Program-made: the position numbers and the translations under genes
Shown: positions 50,772-60,176 of the stretch, piece after piece
Layout: each line of letters begins with the position of its first letter
Numbering within the stretch: the stretch's first letter is position 1
Notes under the pieces: model-generated
What the model was told of the DNA's origin: nothing
What the model saw: the letters and a program-made list of their open reading frames with translations, nothing else
Databases searched by the model: none
Assembly: GCA_019915135.1 (NCBI GenBank)
Contig: JAHLMK010000009.1
Location: 1,054,001-1,118,000, forward strand
Direction: 5' to 3'
DNA: 64,000 nucleotides
From: Strobilurus pachycystidiatus
Lineage: Eukaryota > Basidiomycota > Agaricomycetes > Agaricales > Physalacriaceae

Positions 50772-51920
50772 ATGGCTTCTAGTCAACTTCAAGATCGGAA
50801 TGTCCATAACAAAAAGACACTGACTGCAAGGAACTTTGACCGTTATACTAACAGTCAGAATTGTGCAAATCCATCACCACCAAAAAGAAACCCAGTTATT
50901 GCCGGATCTTCAAATTCATTAATTACTGGTGTTACTAGTTGCCTAAGAAGCAATCATCCGATCGCAGGCTCACTTTACAACAGTTTACCTAGTAAAGTAG
51001 CTCAAGCACAGGAATATTTTGCAAATCCAACTACTCCAAAGAAGAAACATACCCAAGTACCACCTTTGACACCTACTGCCTCTAGGATAAGAACTTCATT
51101 GAATCCTGAATCACCTTCAAGAACTCCAACCAGTATTTGAAGATATTTGGATTTTAGAACTTCACCTAATCCCGCATTTGTGACATCTTTCGGAAGTCCT
51201 TTGACTGACCCTGAAGACCCTGAAAGTCCAGAATTGATTACCTCTTTTATTGACTTCAATATGTCTATTTAAAACACAATACCAGTTTCAGTAATGGCGG
51301 TACAAGTAATTGTACTTTTGGAGAAGCTTAGAGCTGAAACTAAGAAGAAGATCCAAGGCAAAAAGATTCCAACACCATTCTCAAGAGACGCTCCAAATTC
51401 AAGGGATATTCTGGCAATGATGTGAGGGAGTTCTTCACAATGTGTGACTGAATCTTTGACTAGACAGCAATCATTGAACAAAATACCAAGTTGGAAGTAG
51501 CTGCGTTATATGCGGGTCACAAACAACACCTTAAATGGCATAAAAATCCAGACTGTCTGAAAAGTGTCTGAATGGATTTTAAGGAATCAGTTCTCTCCTC
51601 ATATTCAAAAGAAAGAATGATCTCATGTATGTCTCGGCCAATCTAAAAGATGCCTTGGACCCGTATCTGGCTAGGCCGATAGTCGATAAGCAAAAAATGA
51701 GAAAGCTTTCAGCGCAAAGTCCTCCATATCATGAGATATTTTATTACATCGGGAAAACTTATCGATAAGGGTGCCATAGAAGATATCAAGTCCTCTATTA
51801 CAGAGGGAGTTTGGCATAATGCCCTTAAAGATCTCAAGCGCAATGCTAAAGTTAATGCAGCGGCCGGGACTACACCCACCTATGACTTTACATTGTCAGA
51901 GGTTGAGGCAGTAATCTCCA
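50772..51920 (+). pseudogene. Decayed gag relic of an LTR retrotransposon
   Basis: A 122-codon ORF from 50772 (MASSQLQDRNVHNKK...) ends at a TGA, after which the same frame stays open to about 51272 (TDPEDPESPELITSFIDF). The next segments look like a Gag core read through stops: FKGYSGNDVREFFTMCD, then after TGA and TAG codons NTKLEVAALYAGHKQHLKWH, and finally at 51731 RYFITSGKLIDKGAIEDIKSS. This order matches the Gag region of basidiomycete Ty3-type elements. Stops, frame changes and AT-rich composition indicate an old inactive copy, cut off by an LTR-A fragment. Confidence 0.5.
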
Positions 51921-51923
51921 ATT

Positions 51924-52062
51924 TGTCATGACTCGGTCGCGGACCCGTCATGAGATCGTGCATAAACTACAGATTGAGTACGCCACATAGGAAAGGACTC
52001 ATTCTGAACGACGTGTCGCGCCATCACGGGAATTGCCGATGAAGCTCAATCAGATTGCTAGA
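51924..52062 (+). repeat. Diverged LTR-A fragment (first ~139 bp)
   Basis: Starts TGTCATGACTCGGTCG and follows the LTR-A sequence to about GCCGATGAAGCTCAATCAGAT, then stops. Many differences from the intact LTRs are transitions (CACGAG to CATGAG, GCGCACGAAC to GTGCATAAAC), as expected of an older copy with CpG decay. Confidence 0.75.
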
Positions 52063-52406
52063 CATGATCACGAGTGTCTACTCAGATGTATCCAACATCT
52101 GAGCATCGGATATTTACCCCCTCAAGGTCAATATTCATACTTGAATGTGTACTCTATATTCTATCCGACATAAATAGCATATAATCAAATGTTAACGGAT
52201 GTTGAGTGTCCTCATATTCAGATATATTCGGATGTTGGCGAGTGTAATCGGATATCATTCACCTATTCAGCTAAAACCACTTAAATCAGTCAGTAGAACC
52301 GTATATTGAATGAGGAGTGTAAATAAGTAAGTGTATGCATGCGTGTAGATATGTAGGATGTCCGAAATGTAGGTATAATATATATATATTATGTGGCATC
52401 TAGAAT
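52063..52406. other. AT-rich segment downstream of the hAT gene
   Basis: Contains several GGATGTTG/CGGATAT-like motifs and a TA run at 52376-52391. It probably includes the 3' non-coding end of the hAT element, but I found no terminal inverted repeat. Confidence 0.4.
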
Positions 52407-52609
52407 TTACGATTCCTCAGCGTCCGCCTCAACTGTAGAGATAGCTTCATCCTCAGAGGACCCCGACTCAGAGTCAGACTGAGATCCCGCAACCGACCCC
52501 TTCAGACCGTCTCCCAAGTCAGCCCCGGACTCGGCGTCATCATCAGAAACCATCACCACATTCTCATCCTCCACATCCTCTTCCTCCGTGACTTGAGCCT
52601 CAACCTCTT

Positions 52610-53505
52610 TGTCATGACTCGGTCGTGGACCTGTCACGAGATCGCGCACGAACTATAGATTGGGTGCGCCACATAGGAGAGAACTTATCCCGAAGAACGT
52701 GTCGCGCCATCACGGGAGTTGCCGATGGAACGCGATCAGATCCCTACGCACCTCGCCGCGCCTCGCTAGCCAGACCAACGTCACATCCGTCGGCCGCCCT
52801 CCCCCGATTCCCGCCACTCCGTACGAGCGACGCCCCATTGGGTCGAGGAATGACTCAAATGATCGCTATCTCCTGATCAGTCCCGCATGGCATGGGCAGC
52901 GGCCCGCCCTATCCCGCCCTATCCCGCTCCATCCCGCCTTATCCCGCCCATCGTCCAATCAGCGGTGCTCGATCTAGCGCGCCTTCCTTGCTCGATCAAA
53001 GGTACCACGCGCTACCGCAGCACATCGCTCCCGACGCGTCGGGAGCGCTCCCGACGGAACCTTCGAGAAGAAGAGTTATTCATCAAGAGGTCGACGTATA
53101 AATACAGACGCTCTTTGTAGTAGATAGTCAGACTTCGTCCTTATCAAGTTTCCTTCCGCATTCTCTTGCCGGATACTCTGACTCCCTCTGAGCAAGGGCT
53201 CCCCCCCATGCCCTCCCTCGGTAACTCCCGTATCGCCCCCCACTCCTCGAACGAAGGATCCCAATACGCCACATCTCGGACCGGGTCCGATGAATCGCGC
53301 GGCACCAGGAGACGGGGTCTCCTGGGTGTTCACTCTCTGGGCGATACGGAGGAGCATCCGTCGAGGTTCCCCGTGATCCCTCCCAAGCGACCGGACAGAT
53401 GCGCCCCGGAGATATGCGTGTTGTGCCCGCAGGAAAGCCACGGTTGGAGCGTAGAGACGCACCATTGTGAGCGAGTCCTTGTCACGGCGGGACCAGGTCG
53501 TAACA
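52610..53505 (+). repeat. Solo LTR of the LTR-A family (896 bp)
   Basis: Full-length LTR with the TG...CA ends and TATA box of LTR-A, flanked by CTCTT on both sides (52605-52609 and 53506-53510). It sits in the last exon of the hAT transposase; removing it and one CTCTT restores the acidic tail reading frame. The self-primer segment differs from the element copy (TAGTCAGACTTCGTCC). Confidence 0.9.
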
Positions 53506-54753
53506 CTCTTCATCTGATGAACAACTCCATTCTGACTCTGTGAGCACCTTCTGAGCTTTGCGAGTATCCAGATAGCGAGATATGGCAAGCTCGGGCAGAA
53601 GACCCTCAATGTTGATCCAGTTACCGAGGAGGGTACACTCTCGGATTGATTCTGCTGTCAAGTTGTAGCGACGCTTGGCGACAATGATGCCACTGTGGGA
53701 GAATAGTTGCTCAACATCCGTACTGGTAGCCGGGGCCCCAAGGAAGTCAAGGGCCATACGTGCGAGGGCGTTCTGAGGAGTGATGATGGGGGAGTGGGGC
53801 GCAGCGAGTCGTTCGGTCCAATACTCAATCGTGTTGTCGTTGTTTTGTGCTCCCATGATGAATTCGTCAAACGGGTCAATGGTGCTGGTGAATACAGGGC
53901 GGTCGAGGTTGTGGAAGGGGTTGGCATTCTTGTCCTTGGCTCCAGTAGACTCGGGGGCAGGGAGCTTGACGGTAGTTTTATAATGGTCATTCCAGATGCG
54001 GCGTGCTTCGCTGACGGCTGTATCAACCCAAGAATCTTTCCACCCTTCGGCGACGAAGTATTGACAACGATATTTCGGATGCAACACTAAGAAGGTGTTT
54101 AGAACAATGTGGAAAGGAGAAAGAATACAAGACTTACACATAGCAGTCTTCCACATGACAGATTCATCCGTCTTGGAGTAATATTTATCAAGGACCTTCA
54201 GGGCCTTCTGGATGGCGCGGCGAACAATGAGTGGAATGCTCAGGTCGAGAAGCATCTTCTCAAGCTCTTTGGTGAGAGAATCCATCAACGGGATGACCGC
54301 GTGCAAGGTCGGATACTTCGACGTTGACATCCGGACCGTCGCATGATCAAGGAGCTATAGACAAGTCAGTATAGTGTACGAGATAAAGGATGAAAGACAT
54401 ACATTGAATATAGGTTTGAGATTCTCGAGAATGGTCCACTCTTTTTTGGTTATGAAGAAGCGTTTGAGACGCTGTGTCGGGCGACGGCTATCGTTCCAGT
54501 CGGGTGAGACACACAAGGCGTTGAGGCACCTCTTGAGCTTGACAGCGCGGTTGATGACGCGGTTCATGGTATTCCAGCAAGTACGAACGCGCTTGACCAT
54601 CTTGAGTGGCTCTAGACGCGGTTTCTTTTGTAGGCGGCAGAGACGCGCAAGGGCCTTTTAAAGAGGGCCTTTGTGCGCGCAACGATGGCCAATCTTGGTG
54701 AGCTAAGTAGATGTTAGTATCACTTCACACGCCAGCAGTCTATTGTGCACGTA

Positions 54754-55224
54754 TAGGGTTTTAAAGTTGAGTTGGGTTGGGTTTTTTGACTTCTTTTGTG
54801 AACAACCTCAACTCAACCGGTTGTTGAAACTCATGATTTTCCAACAACCTCAACCTCAACCTGGTTGTTTTCAACTCTTCACAACCTCAAAAAACCCTTA
54901 AAAACCGATTGCAACCTCAACTTTATTTGTTTATGTCTCTTTTTTTACTCAAAACACATAATTTTTTCATTTAGAATGTTACTTTTCAATGATTTACAAC
55001 TGTACTTAAAGCTTAACAGTCTCATATCACCTTAAATACACATTATATGAGTATCAAAATGACACAAGTTGTTGAAGGTTGTTGAAAGTTACATCTTCAG
55101 CAAAAACCTACAACCCAACTCAAGTTGAGGTTGTTGAATTTAGTTGAATTTTCAACAACCTCAACCTGAGTTGGGTTGGGTTGTTCAAACAACCCGGTTG
55201 TTGCAACTCAACTTTAAAACCCTA
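54754..55224. mobile_element. hAT-type MITE (471 bp)
   Basis: Terminal inverted repeats TAGGGTTTTAAAGTTGAGTTG and an 8-bp duplication TGCACGTA (54746-54753 and 55225-55232), both typical of hAT elements. The interior is built of repeated AACAACCTCAACTCAAC-like motifs and AT-rich sequence with no ORF. It sits in an intron of the hAT gene, one base inside the donor site. Confidence 0.88.
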
Positions 55225-55328
55225 TGCACGTACCTTGTGCATAGCACTGAGTCCGATCTTCAGCTCGTCGACTGTAGGCTTGGGGACTTTGGCGCGTGAC
55301 GACGCCTGCCACAGCCGCTCAAGGTCGG

Positions 55329-56419
55329 TGTTAGCGTCCGTCCTAGGATCCTAAGTAGGTCGGGCCGTCTATCGAGATCGAGGATGTTCCGCTGGCAGGA
55401 ATCAACACGAGCGAGGGTCGAGATGTCAATCAGACGGACTCCCCGAGTCGTCTATTGGTCTGTTCTCGCGAGAGGTCGTTCACTTTAGAGATCGACCCGG
55501 TCGATATCTTAAGAGGACGGTCTGTTTGGATGAGGAGACGGGGACGAGGACGAAGAACGGGATGGTTAAACGTAAAGTCCACTCTAAGGTTTTACAAGTA
55601 TGATAGCGCTGTATTTATACGTCGGGCGGCGGGACCGCGCTGTCCCGCCATCTACCCAAAAGGGCGCTCCTGACTCATTCTCCAAACATCGAGAACCTTC
55701 TTCAAGGTTCCGGCTAAAAGCGTAAACGACCCAGGCCTGTCCGGCGATGGCGGGTTGTCAGCCGACGCGGCGGGAGTCGATGCCGATCAGCGGCGGGATT
55801 CACCCATGCGGTCGCGAAGGCGGAATCGATGGCGATGGGCGCGATAGGGCGGGCGGTATCATGGGAGCGCGTGGTGCTTCTTCTCAAGAAGCGCCAGCCA
55901 GCTCTACCAGAGGAGAGAGCCCTCGTGAACATAGTTGTGCGAGGGGCGGGCGATCGGGAAAGGTCCTCGGCCGAGCGGAGACGGTCGGGCGCGCCTTTCT
56001 CCTACGGTGGTCGACCGCCCTGCTGAGTCTAGACTCGTACGAGCGAGTTCGGTAGGTGATGTGGCGAGAGTATTCCTTCGGGCTTCCCTGTAGTCGGACC
56101 GAGTGATCCGGATGTGGGCGCGTATGTTACTTAGTTCGCTAGGGTTTCCCTGAGGTGTCGAAATGACGGAGAGAGTCCGCAACCTGATTGCGCTGGCTTC
56201 TCGTAAGGTCGTATCCAATGGTACGTTTGCAGGGGGAGGGAGGAAGACGGTGCTTCCGCGGAGGTGATATCCGTGAACGGAGTTCGTGGTGGAACAAGAT
56301 ATAGGTTTCGCCCGCGGGTACGCTCCTCGAGCGCCCCGAGGGGTTTCCGACGACCTTTCGGGAACCAGGAGGATGGCAAGGCCTTGTGCCTGTCGGACAC
56401 CCGGACCAAGATCATAACA
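55329..56419 (-). repeat. LTR-B 3' LTR (1091 bp)
   Basis: On the + strand it begins TGTTAGCGTCC and ends GATCATAACA. Same length as the copy at 59086, with one base difference noticed (GGTCGCGAAGG versus GGTCGCAAAGG). Confidence 0.95.
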
Positions 56420-56432
56420 ATATCTCCTCTTC
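56420..56432 (-). promoter_or_regulatory. LTR-B polypurine tract
   Basis: On the minus strand GAAGAGGAGATAT abuts the 3' LTR, matching the LTR-A tract AAAGAGGGGATAT. Confidence 0.7.
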
Positions 56433-57066
56433 AAGATTCTTGTCCCCAAGAATCGCAAAGGACAAATCCATTCGCTTGCGCGGAGCCCGGTCCTCTCGGC
56501 GATCGGTATCACCGATCGACGCTTTGAGAACCGGGAATTCGGGGCCGGGACAGGCGGGGTGTGGCGCAGAGTGAATACCTGCGCCACCTTCTGCGCTAAC
56601 CGTGCGTCTAAGAAACCTTTTCGAAAACTCGAGGACCGGGACAGGCGAGTCCCTATGAATGGTTGTGAAATGATAGATCGATCTGTCGGGTAAGATATGT
56701 TCCCGTTGTGTGGCGATCGCCTGGAAATGCGAGTATTTGGGTGTCGATTCGTCCTAAATTCGGCGATCCCAGTTCTGGGGGAACGATGCGATCGTGTTCT
56801 CCTATTCGCTTTCGGTGTTTCGGGGGTCTGCGGCTGCCACCCAATCTCAGAGCCTCGCTCTTCTGCGAGGTACAACCGGTCCCGCCTCGCGGTCGTTTGT
56901 CCTCATGTTTTCGTCGTAGCTGTCGACGGTCCTCCCTGAGGCCGCCGCCTTTCCAGAATCAAATCGACCCTTCGTTACCCAAGTCTGACGCCCTTTTAAA
57001 GGGAGGACGGGGCTGCGAAGTCGCCACCCGCCCGCCTTCGTTCGTTTCGCCCGTATCGCTGCCGCC
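56433..57066 (+). promoter_or_regulatory. LTR-B segment upstream of the antisense gene
   Basis: Presumed promoter and leader of the antisense gene. A TATA-like TTTTAAAGG lies near 56993, about 70 bp before the start codon. Two similar GGGACAGGCG-type segments near 56550 and 56640 are the only other structure seen. Confidence 0.4.
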
Positions 57067-58539
57067 ATGTCCGTTTCCTCCAACCCTTCCAAGCCAGTCG
57101 CTGTCGATCCCACCTTGTCCCACTTCTGGTTAGGCGCGGAGCTCCTGGACGTGGCCATCCCGCGGCAGTTGTCACATATTACGGAGGCGGTGAAGGACGA
57201 GATTCATGATGCGCTGGCAGGGCCTGCGCTCTTGATTTCTCTAGCGGTCCAGTCGGGGATCCTATGCGACGCGGTCGTAGATGGGTCGGACGTCCCAGCG
57301 TTGGAACGCTGGGCAGAGATTCGGGTCCCGTTGGTGCGTGCTGGTCGTCGAGGGGTCCTCGGGCGTGCTCTGATTCTTTACTTCTTTGGATAGGAATCCC
57401 TGTGTCGTGTGACGGCAGAGCTACGAGCTTGGGGTTGTATCCTCTGGGCTCGTCCAGAGCTCCGAGACGTAGTCATCTGCCTGAAGTGCGTTGTCCAACT
57501 GGACCTGATGTTCGACCTAGGCGTTACCGAGGGGATTTTTGCCGAGGCTCTTCACTGGTGGGACTCGGATTCTCATCCCCTGGACCTGTCCATCCTTCAG
57601 GTCACTTGTTGGGAGAGGGAGGACCCCCCGGTCTTCGCTTCCCTGGCGTACGAACCGTCGGAAGGGGACGACGCTTTCGAGGGGCGATGGGATCCTCCTC
57701 GTTCTTCCATGAGGCCGACCCAGCTTAGCGTTGTCCGCCCCGTCGCCGAGCCTTCTCTTGTTGTGCCATCGGTCGTCGTAGAGCCCAAGTCTTTGGACTG
57801 GTTCGAGGCATCGTACGAGGATGACGATGCGATTTCTTGGGGCGTGGACTCGACGCCTTCGTTGGAGACGGACTCGCGATCTTCGGCACCATCCCTCGAA
57901 CTCCCCGAGTTCGAAGAGACGGTGTGTTTCCCTCTTCATATAGTTCGTCGTATGTCTTTTGCTGAATTCTCTGCCTTCTAGATTTCGGAGGTCGAGACGT
58001 TTGTGGCCGCCGCAGATCCAGTACCCTATGAGGTCCGCTTGTTCCCCGAACAAGACTGTCGCTCCTGCTCCCAGTCGGGCCAACCCGAAAGTCATCCGTG
58101 TTTCTTTCGTCTGGACCAGTGGGCGTGGAAGGCGGGGAGTTTTGCCTGTGTGTGCTGTCGAACTCGGGGGGTTCTGTGCTCGCTGGCTTTGGTCCTGCGA
58201 TCCTCTCGTGAGGCTCGAGATGCGCTCCGAGCTTGTGTTGCTATTGGGGATAGTCGGGGTGGTTACGAGTGGCACTTGCGCACTCAACGCTTCCTTCGCG
58301 ATGTGAACTATGAGTTCCCGGAGGCGTATTACACCGGCCATTACTTCGAGACGGGGAAGTCGATGGAGGGGAAGAGGTTCTCCTGGGTTTGTCCGCTTCA
58401 TGGGACTGGGGAGGGCGATGCAGCGTTTGACGAACTTCCCGAGTATCATTCTCGGTCGGAGTTTCGTCCTCCTCGGGGTCCCCGGAAGGCGCCACGCCCT
58501 TCTCAGAGTTTCCCCTTTCTGCCTCATCGTCGAGTGTGA
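57067..58539 (+). CDS. LTR-B antisense gene, 3 exons, putative zinc-binding protein
   Basis: Transcribed opposite to the element. Exons 57067-57333, 57394-57921 and 57982-58539 total 1353 nt (450 residues). Both introns are 60 nt and phase 0: GTGCGT...GGATAG and GTGTGT...TTCTAG. The second splice removes an apparent in-frame TAG. The start has a strong context (GCCGCCATGTCC). The N-terminal ~200 residues resemble the LTR-A antisense protein (SVSS start, exon 1 ending PL, LCR, RPELRDVVICLKC, WEREDPPVFASL). The C-terminal exon adds a Cys-rich segment, CRSC...C...CVCC...C (about 58052-58185), which may bind zinc. No known family was identified. Confidence 0.6.
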
Positions 58540-58660
58540 GGAGGTTCGTGTGTTGATCTTTGGTGTATGATCAGGTCATTTGTTCGGGTGTCCTATAGCG
58601 ATTTTCCGTAGTAGTTATATGTGTCCGTTTGAATGATAAGTTCGTGGTCGTTCCGTTCGT

Positions 58661-59041
58661 CTAGGTTCGAAGGGGGAGCTGGGGGCAGTTCCGTCGATAG
58701 TGTCCCACGCGTCGACACTGGAAGCACTCCGTGGTGATCGCTTGCTGGTTCCTTGGACGAGGGGGGTTTCCAATGTGACGCGGGACGGGTGGGTGCGTAC
58801 GGAACGAGTGGAGGACGCGTTCCGCGACTTGATCTACATCGCGTCGTACTCGGACGGGATTGATGGTAGGGGGCCTCGGGAGGAAGGGGCGGGACGGGGT
58901 TATGAAGTGGTTGTTCCTCTGAAGCGGTGAGGATCCCCGATCCCCACCCTTCAGCCTGGTCTCCAGTAGCCAGACGCATCTCCCCAGGAGTGCGAGGGCG
59001 ATTGCAGTCGTTACAGCGCCCGCTAATTCGAGGTGGTTCAT
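58661..59041 (-). CDS. LTR-B sense ORF: mini-Gag with CCHC zinc knuckle
   Basis: A 126-residue protein whose ATG at 59041 is the first AUG after the predicted RNA start at 59342. It has a hydrophobic segment at residues 6-26 (LAGAVTTAIALALLGRCVWLL), a basic Pro-rich middle and a canonical knuckle C-x2-C-x4-H-x4-C at 106-119 (CFQCRRVGHYRRNC), then a short tail. Such knuckles bind nucleic acid in Gag proteins, so a packaging role is likely. It lacks the large Gag core, which suggests it works with, or decoys, the Gag of an autonomous element. Confidence 0.7.
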   Translation of the reverse strand: MNHLELAGAVTTAIALALLGRCVWLLETRLKGGDRGSSPLQRNNHFITPSRPFLPRPPTINPVRVRRDVDQVAERVLHSFRTHPPVPRHIGNPPRPRNQQAITTECFQCRRVGHYRRNCPQLPLRT

Positions 59042-59072
59042 CGTGGCGTGTTATTCCTGGGAGCAATAGTAG

Positions 59073-59083
59073 AGAGTGGACTT
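59073..59083 (-). promoter_or_regulatory. LTR-B primer-binding site (self-priming type)
   Basis: On the minus strand AAGTCCACTCT begins 2 nt inside the 5' LTR. It is perfectly complementary over 11 nt to the predicted RNA 5' end (minus-strand AGAGTGGACTT at 59342-59332). The 2-nt offset matches LTR-A. Confidence 0.65.
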
Positions 59084-59085
59084 AT

Positions 59086-60176
59086 TGTTAGCGTCCGTCC
59101 TAGGATCCTAAGTAGGTCGGGCCGTCTATCGAGATCGAGGATGTTCCGCTGGCAGGAATCAACACGAGCGAGGGTCGAGATGTCAATCAGACGGACTCCC
59201 CGAGTCGTCTATTGGTCTGTTCTCGCGAGAGGTCGTTCACTTTAGAGATCGACCCGGTCGATATCTTAAGAGGACGGTCTGTTTGGATGAGGAGACGGGG
59301 ACGAGGACGAAGAACGGGATGGTTAAACGTAAAGTCCACTCTAAGGTTTTACAAGTATGATAGCGCTGTATTTATACGTCGGGCGGCGGGACCGCGCTGT
59401 CCCGCCATCTACCCAAAAGGGCGCTCCTGACTCATTCTCCAAACATCGAGAACCTTCTTCAAGGTTCCGGCTAAAAGCGTAAACGACCCAGGCCTGTCCG
59501 GCGATGGCGGGTTGTCAGCCGACGCGGCGGGAGTCGATGCCGATCAGCGGCGGGATTCACCCATGCGGTCGCAAAGGCGGAATCGATGGCGATGGGCGCG
59601 ATAGGGCGGGCGGTATCATGGGAGCGCGTGGTGCTTCTTCTCAAGAAGCGCCAGCCAGCTCTACCAGAGGAGAGAGCCCTCGTGAACATAGTTGTGCGAG
59701 GGGCGGGCGATCGGGAAAGGTCCTCGGCCGAGCGGAGACGGTCGGGCGCGCCTTTCTCCTACGGTGGTCGACCGCCCTGCTGAGTCTAGACTCGTACGAG
59801 CGAGTTCGGTAGGTGATGTGGCGAGAGTATTCCTTCGGGCTTCCCTGTAGTCGGACCGAGTGATCCGGATGTGGGCGCGTATGTTACTTAGTTCGCTAGG
59901 GTTTCCCTGAGGTGTCGAAATGACGGAGAGAGTCCGCAACCTGATTGCGCTGGCTTCTCGTAAGGTCGTATCCAATGGTACGTTTGCAGGGGGAGGGAGG
60001 AAGACGGTGCTTCCGCGGAGGTGATATCCGTGAACGGAGTTCGTGGTGGAACAAGATATAGGTTTCGCCCGCGGGTACGCTCCTCGAGCGCCCCGAGGGG
60101 TTTCCGACGACCTTTCGGGAACCAGGAGGATGGCAAGGCCTTGTGCCTGTCGGACACCCGGACCAAGATCATAACA
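59086..60176 (-). repeat. LTR-B 5' LTR (1091 bp)
   Basis: Second copy of the LTR; it is the promoter copy because the sense strand is minus. Followed by GTCGG at 60177-60181. Confidence 0.95.
59332..59376 (-). promoter_or_regulatory. LTR-B core promoter and predicted self-primer
   Basis: TATAAATA reads on the minus strand from 59376 to 59369; 34 nt downstream is AGAGTGGACTT (59342-59332), the complement of the primer-binding site. The start site is inferred. Confidence 0.6.

Larger units (their letters stand above)
55329..60176 (-). mobile_element. LTR-B: non-autonomous, self-priming LTR retrotransposon
   Basis: A 4848-bp element with two 1091-bp LTRs, in which I see one difference, and the 5-bp duplication GTCGG (55324-55328 and 60177-60181). 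Its sense strand is minus: TATA box, primer-binding site and polypurine tract all read that way. The 2.67-kb interior encodes a short sense protein with a zinc knuckle and, on the opposite strand, a three-exon gene. No protease, reverse transcriptase or integrase is present. The LTR shares the core promoter CGACGTATAAATACAG with LTR-A, but the rest of the LTR is different. It is inserted in an exon of the hAT transposase. Confidence 0.88.

Noticed and set aside
55455..56055. ORFs duplicated at 55.4-56.1 kb and 59.2-59.8 kb
   Set aside because: They are LTR-B repeats, not genes; no domain.
57979..57981. In-frame TAG in the LTR-B antisense gene, first read as a nonsense mutation or readthrough stop
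   Set aside because: It is the AG end of a well-formed 60-nt phase-0 intron (57922-57981).
57517..58527. 336-codon minus-strand ORF inside LTR-B, on the element's sense strand
   Set aside because: It lies opposite the three-exon antisense gene, has low-complexity basic composition and no Gag or Pol motif. The plus strand has consistent introns and similarity to LTR-A.
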